Shown here: one piece after another, positions 1 through 9,468 of the stretch
How the letters are laid out: each line of letters opens with the position of its first letter
How positions within the stretch are numbered: position 1 is the first letter of the stretch
Assembly (NCBI GenBank): GCA_021733925.1
Contig: JAIPJY010000044.1
Coordinates: forward strand, 1 to 59,867
Direction of reading: 5' to 3'
Length of the DNA: 59,867 nt
Origin: Prosthecobacter sp.
Lineage (GTDB): Bacteria; Verrucomicrobiota; Verrucomicrobiia; Verrucomicrobiales; Verrucomicrobiaceae
Program-made: the position numbers and the translations under genes
Notes under the pieces: model-generated
The model's input: the letters and a program-made list of their open reading frames with translations, nothing else
The model's database searches: none
What the model was told of the DNA's origin: nothing

Positions 1-294
1 CGAGGCTCGGCATCCCTTCGCTATGATACGGAAGGCCGTTGGCCTTCAAGACAGGAGAGCGGCTCCGCAGGTGAAATGATCCCAGTTAGAGCAGCTGATT
101 CGATCCGGGGACAGACCTGTTTTCAATTGATCGTGGTATCAACCCGCAGCAATGTCTGGCCAGAGAAGTTTCTTTGTAAATTAGCTGGAGGTGGGATAAA
201 AGGGTAAAATGAAACTTGGAGGTCTGAACTGCCCGCAGGTTTGGAGTATTAAGCTGGTCTGCGCGCAGGTTTAATAGGATATTGGAAGTTGCTC
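1..294. other. Intergenic, no gene seen
   Basis: No convincing coding frame is visible. A short perfect hairpin (GAAGGCC, loop GTT, GGCCTTC) lies at 31-47 and is not followed by a T run. A GGAAG ribosome-binding site at 284-288 serves the next gene. Confidence 0.5.
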
Positions 295-1344
295 ATGAAC
301 AAATTCATCCAGATCCGCATGATTCCGGCCGCATTTCTGGGGGCGCTGCTGTGTGCTACAGGGTTGTTATGGCCGGAGTCTGAATACAAGAGGCCTCTGA
401 CGGTGGCGGTGAACATCTGGCCCGGTTCAGAGCGTCTGGTGATGGCTTGTGATGCAAGCAATACCAAAGATCTGCGGATCAACTTGGTTGAAATGTCGTG
501 GTCAACAGCGGTCCTGGCGGCTTTTCGCAAACATGTGGTGGATGCTGCGGTGGTGACCTTGGACGAACTGATCCGCCTGGAAGCTGACGGGGCAAAGCCG
601 CGCGCCATATTGATCCTTGGAATCTCCAGGGGATCAGATGCAATCATGGGGCACACTGGCCACCGGTGGCTCTGGAATGGCTATCGCCAGCCCAAGGGAT
701 CGGGTCCAACCATGGAACATGCCCTCCCGCTATCGATGCAGAGCCTTCGCGGCAAACACATCGGTGTTGAACTCAGATCTTCGAGTGAGTATTTGCTGAG
801 ACATGCGCTGGCGGCAAACGGCATGTCGTTTCAGGATGTGGAGGTGGTCCCGATAAATCTGGCGGAAACGGAAACCGCCTTCAAGGAAAGGGGGATTGAC
901 GCAGTGGTCACAGCAGACCCCTGGTGCACTCGGCTGCAGGACAAAGGCGCCACGGTGATTTATGATTCGGGCAAGATGGATCTGGAATTCAGCCGTGTGC
1001 TGGTGGTGAGGGAGGAGGTGCTGCGGGCCTACCCGCGCGAACTTCGTTCCCTCGTTTCCGCTTGTCTGGAAATGAGCCCCCAGGCGGGTTCGCCTGTCAT
1101 CGAAAACGGCATGGACGCAACCTTGCGCCGGGAAGGCTTCACCCCGGAGCAGTGGCAGAAGGCCCTGCAAAAAATGCGACTGCCTGACGCTGCGGAGAAC
1201 AGGCGGTTGTTTGAACAACAAGCGGGCGGGCTGGAGGAGTGCCTGAAAAAAATGAGCGCGGAAATGCTGCAGATGGGCTTGCTGCAGCAGGAGGTCGAGG
1301 TGCGCGGCCTGTTCATCTCGGAGTTCTTGGAGGAGTTGCCGTGA
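295..1344 (+). CDS. SsuA/NMT1-like periplasmic solute-binding protein
   Basis: Predicted exported ligand-binding protein of about 349 residues, of the NMT1/THI5/SsuA type used by ABC importers for sulfonates, nitrate or thiamine precursors. A hydrophobic signal segment lies at about residues 10-26. The mature part opens with a beta strand running into an NIWPG motif. It continues with the family's alternation: a DAAVVTLDE stretch, LRGKHIGVE at the start of the second lobe, and DAVVTADPW. The ATG at 295 has a GGAAG site six bases upstream; a TTG at 289 is also possible. The stop overlaps the GTG of the kinase gene, so the two are co-translated. No permease or ATPase gene adjoins, so I infer that the protein delivers a ligand signal to the kinase instead of feeding a transporter. 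The ligand is unknown. Confidence 0.8.
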   Translation: MNKFIQIRMIPAAFLGALLCATGLLWPESEYKRPLTVAVNIWPGSERLVMACDASNTKDLRINLVEMSWSTAVLAAFRKHVVDAAVVTLDELIRLEADGAKPRAILILGISRGSDAIMGHTGHRWLWNGYRQPKGSGPTMEHALPLSMQSLRGKHIGVELRSSSEYLLRHALAANGMSFQDVEVVPINLAETETAFKERGIDAVVTADPWCTRLQDKGATVIYDSGKMDLEFSRVLVVREEVLRAYPRELRSLVSACLEMSPQAGSPVIENGMDATLRREGFTPEQWQKALQKMRLPDAAENRRLFEQQAGGLEECLKKMSAEMLQMGLLQQEVEVRGLFISEFLEELP

Positions 1345-3092
1345 AGCGTTTTTTCACCCTGCAGTTTCGAGTGTCAGCGATCGTGATGGTCTTTGGCCTG
1401 CTGATGATCATACTGAACATCTCGCGGCAGTATCATCATGATGTGAACAAGCGGTTTCAAGAAATGCGCTTGCAGGCTTATGAGGAGGGCACTCGGTTGT
1501 CGAGTTTTGCACAGCACTTCCTCAGACGGCATCTCTCTCAGTCGGCCGACCTGGCGATCAGTTATGCCTCAGTGAATCCGGATCTTCGTCTGGGTGTGAT
1601 TTCGGACGGGAATGACATCATTTGCAATGCCACAAGGAAACAGTGGCGGGGCGTGTCCATTTGGGACTGTCCGCTGTCGATCAGCCTCAATCTGGTGCGG
1701 AAGGCGCAGGAGTCCAGTGAAGGGATGCTGAATGAAGATCTGGCCAAAGGGCGACTGACGGCAATCTTTCCATTTATTGATGTCAGTGCGGCGTCGAGAA
1801 AGGGATTGGTGGTGCTGGAGTATGACCTGAACTGGTTCATCGCCGCCGCCGTGAGCCATGCCCTGTACGAATCCATGGCGCAGGCCTGCGTGTTGTTTGG
1901 GAGCTGCCTGCTGCTTTGGACGCTGCTGCAATTGTTAATCACTGAACGCGTGGTGGCGATCGTGGAGCAGGTGCGGCGTATCGGGCCGCACGAAGTGGTG
2001 CCTGAATCCATCGGGGGTGGAGATGAACTGGAGACCATTTCCAAGAGCATCGCAGACGCTGCACACCGCCTGCAGGAATCGGAATGGCGCTTCAGCCAGA
2101 TCGCCTCGAACATGCGGGATATTTTCTGGGTGGCCCCCCCGGATCCCAAGGAGCATATTTACGTCAACAAGGCCTATGAGGACATGTTTGGCCGGCCTGC
2201 TGAGGCCCTGACTGTGCGACGGTGGGACTGGCTGCGCACCGTGTTGCGCCAGGACCGTGAGGCTGCTTTAAAAATGCTGCGCGCATTGCGCAGCGCCCCT
2301 GTCGAAGAGGAAATCGAAATACGTGTTCATATCAAGGGCAGGATTGAATGGCTGCGCTGCCGCGGCTTTTCGACCGAGCGTACTCCCAATGAGGCAGGCA
2401 TGCTCCAGGTGGCAGGCATGGCCAGCATCATCACCGCAGAGAAGGAGATGGAGAAGATGCAGATCGAGGCGGCGGAAAATGAGCGAAGGCGCATCGGTCA
2501 GGATTTGCACGATGATGTGTGCCAGCGCCTGGCCGCCGCCCAGTTGAAAAGCGGCGTGCTTGGCGGCAGTCTGAAACGCGATGGGCATCCCCAGTCCGTG
2601 CTGGCGATGGATGTGGCGCGTGAACTGGCTGAGGCTTCCGATCTCGCGCGCAGCTTTGCGCGTGGTCTGGCACCCGTGGCCGTGGGGCCGCAGGAGCTGC
2701 CGGATGCACTGGATGATTTGTGCAAGTTTCTTGAGCGTGCTTTTAGCATCAGTTGCCGTGTTGCGTGCGAAGACTTCTCAGGGGTGCTGAAAACCGAGGA
2801 GGCGGCGATGATTTTCCGCATTACGCAGGAGCTGGCCACCAATGCCGCCAAGCATGGTCGGGCAACCTGGATCGCCATCAGTCTGATTCGGGATCGGAAT
2901 CTTCTGCGCCTCGAAGTGGCCAACGACGGGGTCAGTTTTCAACCGTCTCCGGGGACCAAGGGGAAAGGCATGGGATTGTTCATGCTGCGCCAACGTGCCG
3001 ATGCCCTGGGTGCCGTGCTGTCATTTCAGCCGCGTGATGTGGCGGGAGGCGGGACTCTCGCGGTCTGTGAAATGCCACTTGCATGTCGATGA
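1341..3092 (+). CDS. Membrane PAS-domain sensor histidine kinase, NarL type
   Basis: Two-component sensor kinase of about 583 residues. TM1 lies at about residues 11-27, an extracytoplasmic domain at about 29-178, TM2 at about 180-200 and a short HAMP-like linker after it. A PAS domain spans about 245-365. The HisKA_3 dimerisation region begins with RRRIGQDLHDD, with the phospho-acceptor His at about 390. The ATPase domain shows the N-box ELATNAAKH at about 497-505, the G1 motif ANDG at about 527-530 and GKGMGL at about 541-546. The GTG start overlaps the stop of the binding-protein gene by four bases, which removes the longer upstream frame from consideration. It should phosphorylate the regulator encoded just downstream. 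The stimulus is inferred to be the upstream binding protein, loaded or empty. Confidence 0.9.
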   Translation: MKRFFTLQFRVSAIVMVFGLLMIILNISRQYHHDVNKRFQEMRLQAYEEGTRLSSFAQHFLRRHLSQSADLAISYASVNPDLRLGVISDGNDIICNATRKQWRGVSIWDCPLSISLNLVRKAQESSEGMLNEDLAKGRLTAIFPFIDVSAASRKGLVVLEYDLNWFIAAAVSHALYESMAQACVLFGSCLLLWTLLQLLITERVVAIVEQVRRIGPHEVVPESIGGGDELETISKSIADAAHRLQESEWRFSQIASNMRDIFWVAPPDPKEHIYVNKAYEDMFGRPAEALTVRRWDWLRTVLRQDREAALKMLRALRSAPVEEEIEIRVHIKGRIEWLRCRGFSTERTPNEAGMLQVAGMASIITAEKEMEKMQIEAAENERRRIGQDLHDDVCQRLAAAQLKSGVLGGSLKRDGHPQSVLAMDVARELAEASDLARSFARGLAPVAVGPQELPDALDDLCKFLERAFSISCRVACEDFSGVLKTEEAAMIFRITQELATNAAKHGRATWIAISLIRDRNLLRLEVANDGVSFQPSPGTKGKGMGLFMLRQRADALGAVLSFQPRDVAGGGTLAVCEMPLACR

Positions 3093-3113
3093 GTTCTCGG
3101 GTTTCAAAACTAT

Positions 3114-3815
3114 ATGAGCACAATCACCAACAAACCATCCAACGAAACGCCAATTCCGCGTAAGCGAGTGGCCTTGCTCGATGACCATACCATGATGCGC
3201 GGCGGCGTTAAGGTATTCATCGACAGCCTGCCGGATTTCGAATGCTGCTGGGAGGCAGCGGACTGCAAAACCGCGCTCGAAAAAGTGGAGTCGGACATGC
3301 CGGACATCCTGCTGGTGGACATCACCCTGCCGGACCGCAACGGGCTGGAGTTCATCAAGGATGTGCATTCAGTGCACCCAGATTTGGTGATGATGGTCAT
3401 TTCGATGCATGACGAGGCCTACTATGCCCATCGCGCCCTCAAGGCCGGCGCCAAAGGCTACATGATGAAAAACATGGGCTATGATCTTTACGAAGCCGCC
3501 CTGCGCAAAGTGGCCTCAGGTGGCAGCTGGCTGAGCGATGTGGTCTCTGAGCAGATTCTCAAGGCGTACACCAGCGGCACCAAGCCCCGCATGGAGGGCG
3601 GGCTGGACGCATTGACGGACCGCGAGTTCGAGATTTTCCAGATGATGGGAGATGGCCGCGGCACGCATGAGATTGCCGAATCGTTGCGCATCAGCCCCAA
3701 AACAGTGGACGTGCACCGCATGAACATCCGCACTAAAATGAAGCTTGAGGATGGTGCTGCGGTCACGCGTTTTGCGATTCGCTGGGTGGAGTCGCGCAAG
3801 CTTGGTCAGGCCTAG
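3114..3815 (+). CDS. LuxR/NarL-family response regulator
   Basis: Response regulator of 233 residues. The receiver domain shows the acidic pair in LLDDH (about 23-24), the phospho-acceptor Asp in LLVDITLPD (about residue 69) and the conserved Lys in GYMMKN (about 119). A C-terminal LuxR-type helix-turn-helix occupies about residues 167-215, with LTDREFEIFQ and the recognition segment SPKTVDVHR. It lies 21 bp behind the kinase gene and is its obvious partner. Targets cannot be deduced; the giant surface-protein gene starting at 5352 and the convergent gene at 3822-5078 are the nearest candidates. It ends only six bases from the stop of the convergent gene. Confidence 0.92.
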   Translation: MSTITNKPSNETPIPRKRVALLDDHTMMRGGVKVFIDSLPDFECCWEAADCKTALEKVESDMPDILLVDITLPDRNGLEFIKDVHSVHPDLVMMVISMHDEAYYAHRALKAGAKGYMMKNMGYDLYEAALRKVASGGSWLSDVVSEQILKAYTSGTKPRMEGGLDALTDREFEIFQMMGDGRGTHEIAESLRISPKTVDVHRMNIRTKMKLEDGAAVTRFAIRWVESRKLGQA

Positions 3816-3821
3816 GCGCGG

Positions 3822-5078
3822 CTATTTTTTGTGACGAAAGCCAACGATGCGTGCCTTGCCGGGCTCGACTTCGTAGAGCTTGGCAAGATCCTGAAGCCGC
3901 ATCAGCAGCCATGGGGTCAGCAGGTTGGAGCCGTTCTTGGTAAACAGGAGGTCGTCTGCCAGATAAGTGGCCGAATGCACGGCCCGACCATCTGGGGTGA
4001 TAAACATAAGCACGTCACCGTAGCGATAGGGAGGCTCCACCTTGTCGAAATCCTGCTTCACCAGGCTGGTGGCGAGCCGGGTGTCCAGCAGGAAAGGCTG
4101 GGGGGTGAGATTGAAAAAGTTCAGGCTGGTCCAATGGCAGTCGGGCAGTCGCCCTTCAGTCGTGTAGCTGATGTCGGGATAGGTGTAGAGCAGCTTTCGT
4201 GGCAGCGGCGGCACCAGGTGGAGCATGTCGAGATGCGAGAGGCCCTTGGTATGAACAATGGCCTGCATCAGCGGCTCCAGCTCTTTTTGGCGCAGGCCAA
4301 GACCGGTGGACCAGTAGTTCAGGAGATCGGGGATGGAATCTTCCTTCGACAGCTCCAGCTGGGCCATCAGCGTGCGTACACGTGTCAGTTTGCGCATGAT
4401 GAAACGTGCATCAGCAACGTTTTCAGCCTGGCTGAGCAGCAAGGGTATGTCTGCGAACACCAGCGCGTTGCCCGCCTTGTAAGACAGGCTTGAAATCTTG
4501 CTGACGATTGAGTCTGAAAGTCCGGACTCCCGGGCCCATTCCTCCACCGAATCCGTCAAAAAGAACACGGGTGAGTACTGATACACGTTGGCTGGAATGC
4601 GTGCTAGCTCCGTGTATATAATCGCCCTGTTTTCCGGGGTCAGGCTTTCCAAGTCGGCGGTGGAGGGAAAGACATAGGCATACTGGGTGTCTTTGACCAC
4701 ACGTCGTGGAGACAGAATCTGATCGAGTCTTTCCTGCGGCATTCCGGCGCTCTTGAGCAGGGTTTCGGCGCGGTCGAACTCAGTGAGGCTGAACACCCAT
4801 TTCGTGGTCGTGTTTGGCAGTGGAAACTTCTCCACCACATAGTCCGGTGCTTCCAGATAGAAGTAATAGTAGCTGACCCGTCCCCATGGCCCGCTGGCAC
4901 AGGTGAAAAGTTCATTTTGATGCAGAGCAGGGGCATCCTCCGCACCAGCCCGCACGCTGGCGAAGCTCACCAACAGCAGAATGACAGCAGGAATCCAAGC
5001 GATGAAATGAACGGGGTAGGCGTGATGTTTATTCCGGCTGGGAAGGATGACAAAACTTAGCGAAGAAAATGGATGCAT
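3822..5078 (-). CDS. Exported protein, possible NlpC/P60-like fold
   Basis: About 418 residues from the chosen ATG. That start places a basic segment before a clear hydrophobic signal stretch (about residues 20-40) that ends near SVRAGA; a longer frame upstream adds only an implausible leader. The middle is helical and unrecognised. The last 110 residues contain PDCHWTSLNFF, then YGDVLMFITPDGRAVHSATY and a following LADD. This resembles the Cys...His arrangement and short strands of NlpC/P60 cysteine peptidases. The peptidase call is inference from pattern only; an inactive or unrelated fold is possible. It converges on the response-regulator gene with only six bases between the stops. Confidence 0.6.
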   Translation of the reverse strand: MHPFSSLSFVILPSRNKHHAYPVHFIAWIPAVILLLVSFASVRAGAEDAPALHQNELFTCASGPWGRVSYYYFYLEAPDYVVEKFPLPNTTTKWVFSLTEFDRAETLLKSAGMPQERLDQILSPRRVVKDTQYAYVFPSTADLESLTPENRAIIYTELARIPANVYQYSPVFFLTDSVEEWARESGLSDSIVSKISSLSYKAGNALVFADIPLLLSQAENVADARFIMRKLTRVRTLMAQLELSKEDSIPDLLNYWSTGLGLRQKELEPLMQAIVHTKGLSHLDMLHLVPPLPRKLLYTYPDISYTTEGRLPDCHWTSLNFFNLTPQPFLLDTRLATSLVKQDFDKVEPPYRYGDVLMFITPDGRAVHSATYLADDLLFTKNGSNLLTPWLLMRLQDLAKLYEVEPGKARIVGFRHKK

Positions 5079-5351
5079 GCGGGGGCTGGTGCGGAGGATG
5101 TATTTGATGATTGAAGCCCGAATGTCATTGGCTGACCAACGGAAAAGCTCACTTCCCAACGTCAGGGAACGTTCAATTATTGTCTGAATCACAACGCGAA
5201 AAGTCGGTTTTAAGGTCAAAAACGCCCGGTTTCAGCCAACTAAGCAATACCTTCACTTATAGTCACGGTGAAAGTGTAAATCGAGGCACGACCAAACTGC
5301 ATTGATGTCCAAGCCGCGATCCCAATAGGCAGAAATAATCATTCAGTCAGA
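5079..5351. promoter_or_regulatory. Divergent intergenic region upstream of the giant gene
   Basis: This gap separates the leftward exported-protein gene from the rightward giant gene, so it must hold both promoters. I could not pick convincing -35/-10 boxes for either direction by eye. Confidence 0.35.
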
Positions 5352-8300
5352 ATGAGTGGCAAATATCGGAGCTGTGCCCGGCAGCCCTGTCCAACCTCGT
5401 CCCCACTCATGAAAGCTATGCTAACACAAAATAACCGTTCCCACGGCATTTATTTCCGCTCCGACGCTGGAGTGCAGACACCCCGGGTTGGGCGCTCTCT
5501 GATGGCGTTGGTGGTCGGATTTTTGGTGCTGTCGGTAGTTTCGAATGCTGGTGCTCAGGAGAGCTTAAACGGCATCTGGAATCTTACCAACGCCAACGGC
5601 AATTGGAGCGCCACGGCCAACTGGAACGGCCTTGACAGCGGCACCAACTACGTGAGCGGCGTGGATGCCTTTGCGAACCTCGGCACCATCGACATCAATG
5701 CCAATCGTACGATCACGCTGGATGTGCCGGTGACGCTGGGTGATCTCACCATCGCCGACGCCTCTGGAGGTAACAGCTACACCATCTCGGGTGGCACGCT
5801 GACATTTGAATCCTCCAGCGGGTTTTCGACGCTCACCAAGAATGACGGCGGTGGCAACGACACCATCACCTCCGCCATCGTGCTCAACAATGAGCTCGAC
5901 ATCATCAACTACGACACCTCCAATGCTCAGGGGTTGCTCCTTACCGGTGTCATCTCCGGGGGCACTGCCGGTGCCGTGACCATCAAATTCAGTGATTACT
6001 CGCCGGCTGGTGCGAATGGCTCTTTGAACTTTTTGTATCTCAACAACGGGAGCAATACTTTCCAGGGGCAGCTGGTGATCGATTCCGGCCTGCTGCGTTA
6101 TGAGTCGAACCCGCGCGCAGCCGGCGCACGGGGCGTTGGCAATGAGACCATTGCCACCGGTGAGGGCGGCATCGATTTGCGCGACCAGGATTTCAACTAT
6201 CAGTCCGACGACACGGAAATTTTCATGATTGCCGGTCGTGGCCCCAATGGTCTTGGCGCCTTGCGCAACACGTCAGGCACAGCGTATCTTTCTCATCTTG
6301 TTGTCACCGGTGATGCGGTGCTGGATTCGCAGGGAACAATCGTGCTGGAGCGGCGCCTCAATACAGCGGGCGATGCCGGGATTGCGCCCATTCTGGATTT
6401 CGGCGGCAATGATTTGACCAAGATCGGTAACGCAGATTTCATCATCCGTGGGGTTGATGTGCTCAACGCGAATGGTGCATCGCTGACGATCAACGAAGGC
6501 GAAGTGCGATTCGAATCACGCGGACTGCTCAGCGGGACAGGCGCCTCAACCGGGATCAATCTGGACGGCCTGACGGTAAACCTCGCCTACAACCGGAATC
6601 CTTATGACAACTTTGACCTGGCCAACGGCAGCCGTACCACCTCGGATCTCTTTGGCGTCAACATCTTCCAGACCGCCACTCAGGGCAACGCGGTGATCGA
6701 TGCGCGCTTCAGCGTCGGTTCCTACTGGGGTGCCAGTGTCACGAATACAGGTGCCTTGGCCGAGCAGACGAAGGAGACGCTGACCTTTGACAGCATGACC
6801 TTCAACTTCAACAACGGCGTGTTCCAGCGTGAGGGGAACGGGGAGGTGGGCCGCACGTTTGACCACATCTTCACGAATGTTACGATCAACCTCGTGGGCG
6901 GCGGCATTGGTCGGGATGCAGCGGGGAATGGCAACCTGTTCGACCTCAATGGCGGTTCCGGCAGTTACAACACCACCACCGGCACCTTCGACCACCCGGG
7001 GGTGACGGAATTTAACGGCGTTTTTGACAACACGACCGGTGGCAACGCCGGTACGGGCTTTACGGTCCGTGGTTCCCGCGAGCTGCGTGTCACGGGCAAC
7101 AGCGTCAATTTCAATGGCGATATTCTCATCAAAGACCCGACCTACCGCTGGATCTCCAACACTTTTGACGTCCGGAATGGCGGTCAGGCGCCCTCGATCT
7201 ATTCCAATATGTCGCTGGCGGGTGCCAATGGCAGCTTTAACCAGGCAAATTCGATCACAATCACTCGCTGGGGGTCGCTCGCGCTGCTGAACAATTCCGC
7301 CAATCTGGTGTATGCCAGTGCGAACAACAACGACCGCATCAATGACAGTGGATTCACCAATCTGCGCAACGGCTACCTGCTGCTGGAGACGGACACGACG
7401 GTGGCCAATTCTGAAAACTTCGGCAACGTGGTGTCGGACTTCGGCACCAATATGCTGGTTCTCGACACGCGTGCAGGCGGCCAGTTTGACGGCTCTTTCC
7501 AGACTTTTGTTCGCAACAACAACAGCGTGCTCAAGATTTATGACGCCAACCCGACGCACACCTGGGGCACGGGGGTGGGGGAAGACCGCATCGCGCTCAA
7601 TAGTACCGCAGGGCTGGTCACGGTGGGTGCGGACGCACCCGGGACAGCAACCCAGAACATCGTGCCCGGTTTGTTTGGCGGCGTGATGCCCAATCTGACG
7701 ATACCCACCTTTGCCACAAACACCCGGCCGCTTGAATCTGCCCAGGACAGCCTCATGTACAGCGGTTTCGGGGTGAGCTTGATGACCTATGACAGCAGTG
7801 GCTATCTGCGCCCCCTTGCCGCCAACGAGTATGACACAGGAATCAACCCGACTGCAGGCACGAACTGGCTGGTCAACAGCTACGTCGCCGGGATCACCGG
7901 GGTGGAAAACTATGGGGATGCCAACAATTACGCGTATCGCAATGTCACGGCTGATACTGCGATCAATTCACTCACCATCAGTTTTGATGACACGCTCTCT
8001 CAGGTAGTGGGGACATCCACGAAGGACTACATCATCATCGAACAGGGCAAGACGCTGACGATCAACTCGGGTGTGATCAATTTCTCGAGCTTCGTGCAGG
8101 CCACCAGCGCGAACATGGAAGGCGTGATCCGCGGTGGTTTCCTGGACATGAACGGCGGACCAACGCTGATCAATTCCTCGGCTGGCTGGTACGACACCGA
8201 CCGTGACTCGCAGAACTGGTATGATTTCACGGTGGGCAACAGCTCCTTCATACGCTCGCACATCATCAACACCACGGAGCTGGCGAAAACCGGACGTGAC

Positions 8301-8930
8301 ACGCTGTATCTGGAAACTTGGAACACGATCACGGGAAACATTTACATCAGTGATCAGGGTTCCATGGTCGCGCGTCATCCGGGCGCGCTGGGTGCGGGCG
8401 GCGCTGGTCGTGAGGTGATCGTCGGGGGGAGTTCGGCGATGCTGCTGGAATACGGCACGAACATCAGCGGCATCAACCTGCGCGTGGCCAACACGTATCA
8501 GGGCTCTGCCACGGTGCTGCGCAATGAAGGCACCTCGCAGAGCACCTGGGGCGGGGACATCATCCTGGATGTCGCGGATGCGTCGGGCAGTTCTGATTTC
8601 CAGTACTACACCATCACGGCCCGCAACAACGGCACGCTGTCGCTGTACGGCAACATCTACTCGGATAACAACGCCAACTTCACCGACAGTGATGCGTATG
8701 CGGACCCTATCACCATCACCACCAGCATCGGTGAAACGTACACGCTCAATCTTTACGGCCAGGTCCGCGATGTGGCCACAGGGAATCTGGGCACCGACCC
8801 GGCGAACTCCTTGATCACCTCCATCTACCGCACCGGGGATTCCGACACCCGCCTGGATCCGAACCACTCGGTGCGCTTCCAGATGTCGGGCCATGATGAA
8901 GGCAATGTGAATGTGTTTCAGCAGCGGTAA
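5352..8930 (+). CDS. N-terminal part of a giant PATR/PEP-CTERM surface protein, cut by prophage
   Basis: First 1191 host-encoded codons of a gene interrupted by the Mu-like prophage. The last sense codon (CGG, 8925-8927) and the stop come from prophage DNA. A hydrophobic segment (LMALVVGFLVLSVVS, about residues 50-64) followed by NAGAQES looks like an export signal with an unusually long N-terminal region. An ATG at 5409 would give a shorter one. The rest is Gly/Asn/Thr-rich and beta-helical in character, with autotransporter-associated beta-strand style repeats. The final host residues (VNVFQQ) align with VHLYQQ and VQIGQQ in the downstream part, so the break falls inside a conserved segment. 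The truncated product lacks the C-terminal anchor and, if made, would be released instead of surface-anchored. Confidence 0.85.
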   Translation: MSGKYRSCARQPCPTSSPLMKAMLTQNNRSHGIYFRSDAGVQTPRVGRSLMALVVGFLVLSVVSNAGAQESLNGIWNLTNANGNWSATANWNGLDSGTNYVSGVDAFANLGTIDINANRTITLDVPVTLGDLTIADASGGNSYTISGGTLTFESSSGFSTLTKNDGGGNDTITSAIVLNNELDIINYDTSNAQGLLLTGVISGGTAGAVTIKFSDYSPAGANGSLNFLYLNNGSNTFQGQLVIDSGLLRYESNPRAAGARGVGNETIATGEGGIDLRDQDFNYQSDDTEIFMIAGRGPNGLGALRNTSGTAYLSHLVVTGDAVLDSQGTIVLERRLNTAGDAGIAPILDFGGNDLTKIGNADFIIRGVDVLNANGASLTINEGEVRFESRGLLSGTGASTGINLDGLTVNLAYNRNPYDNFDLANGSRTTSDLFGVNIFQTATQGNAVIDARFSVGSYWGASVTNTGALAEQTKETLTFDSMTFNFNNGVFQREGNGEVGRTFDHIFTNVTINLVGGGIGRDAAGNGNLFDLNGGSGSYNTTTGTFDHPGVTEFNGVFDNTTGGNAGTGFTVRGSRELRVTGNSVNFNGDILIKDPTYRWISNTFDVRNGGQAPSIYSNMSLAGANGSFNQANSITITRWGSLALLNNSANLVYASANNNDRINDSGFTNLRNGYLLLETDTTVANSENFGNVVSDFGTNMLVLDTRAGGQFDGSFQTFVRNNNSVLKIYDANPTHTWGTGVGEDRIALNSTAGLVTVGADAPGTATQNIVPGLFGGVMPNLTIPTFATNTRPLESAQDSLMYSGFGVSLMTYDSSGYLRPLAANEYDTGINPTAGTNWLVNSYVAGITGVENYGDANNYAYRNVTADTAINSLTISFDDTLSQVVGTSTKDYIIIEQGKTLTINSGVINFSSFVQATSANMEGVIRGGFLDMNGGPTLINSSAGWYDTDRDSQNWYDFTVGNSSFIRSHIINTTELAKTGRDTLYLETWNTITGNIYISDQGSMVARHPGALGAGGAGREVIVGGSSAMLLEYGTNISGINLRVANTYQGSATVLRNEGTSQSTWGGDIILDVADASGSSDFQYYTITARNNGTLSLYGNIYSDNNANFTDSDAYADPITITTSIGETYTLNLYGQVRDVATGNLGTDPANSLITSIYRTGDSDTRLDPNHSVRFQMSGHDEGNVNVFQQR
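8921..8924. repeat. Target-site duplication, left copy (GCAG)
   Basis: GCAG immediately precedes the prophage left end and recurs at 44993-44996. Keeping one copy restores the CAG-TGG codons of the giant gene. Mu-family elements usually duplicate 5 bp; here the fifth base differs (A on the left, G on the right). Confidence 0.7.
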
Positions 8931-8939
8931 GCGAAATCA

Positions 8940-8970
8940 GGTTTGAGCACAATTGACAGAGGTTTGAGCA
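8940..8970. promoter_or_regulatory. Left-end transposase-binding sites
   Basis: Two copies of GGTTTGAGCA, at 8940-8949 and 8961-8970, spaced 21 bp apart. The second belongs to an 18-base block, TTGACAGAGGTTTGAGCA (8953-8970), that is repeated inverted near the right end (44843-44860). By analogy with Mu attL they are probable MuA-type binding sites. No third left copy was found. Confidence 0.7.
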
Positions 8971-9015
8971 ATCCGCCACCTGGCCAGCATCCCCTTTGCA
9001 CCCGCCCTGCAAGCC

Positions 9016-9468
9016 TCATGCAGGCCACCTGCCATCCGGGCAGCGTTCGGTTGCCAGCCACCATTTGAGGTGCGTACAGCCGCATCCAGGGTGCTTGCAG
9101 TGCCCCAGGCCCCCACGGGCCGCAGCATCCCAGCGCGGGCACTCAGCACAGGCCGCAGCTCTCTGCTGCCGCGTCGGCTCATCCACCACCGGCAGGCCAG
9201 CCGCAGCCCAGCGGGCAAAGGCCACCATTCCCCGGGCTGCGATCTCCACCGCCGTTGGCATCGCCACCCCGGCCAGCTCCGCAGCCAGCTCAGGCGCTGA
9301 AGTCCGCAGGCCATCGCTCACTGTGCAGCCTGGATGCACTCCATAGCGCGCTGTCCGGCCATCCCACACCGCCCACACGGTCTTCCCGTGCAGATGCCCG
9401 GGCTCAGGCAGCCACTCCCGGCGATACAGCAGGCCGATCTCTTCGTCTGCCACCTCCCGCACTCTCAT
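9016..9468 (-). CDS. Phage protein with C-terminal cysteine cluster
   Basis: Last gene of the late transcript, 150 residues. The N-terminal half carries WAVWDG and RYGVHPGC motifs without a known assignment. The C-terminus has a CAEC...HCKHPGCGC...CPDGRW arrangement, a likely metal-binding knuckle of a kind common in small phage proteins. Its ATG overlaps the stop of the preceding gene in an ATGA arrangement, so it is translationally coupled to the tail genes. Function unknown; its place suggests a tail-tip or late accessory role. Confidence 0.65.
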   Translation of the reverse strand: MRVREVADEEIGLLYRREWLPEPGHLHGKTVWAVWDGRTARYGVHPGCTVSDGLRTSAPELAAELAGVAMPTAVEIAARGMVAFARWAAAGLPVVDEPTRQQRAAACAECPRWDAAARGGLGHCKHPGCGCTHLKWWLATERCPDGRWPA

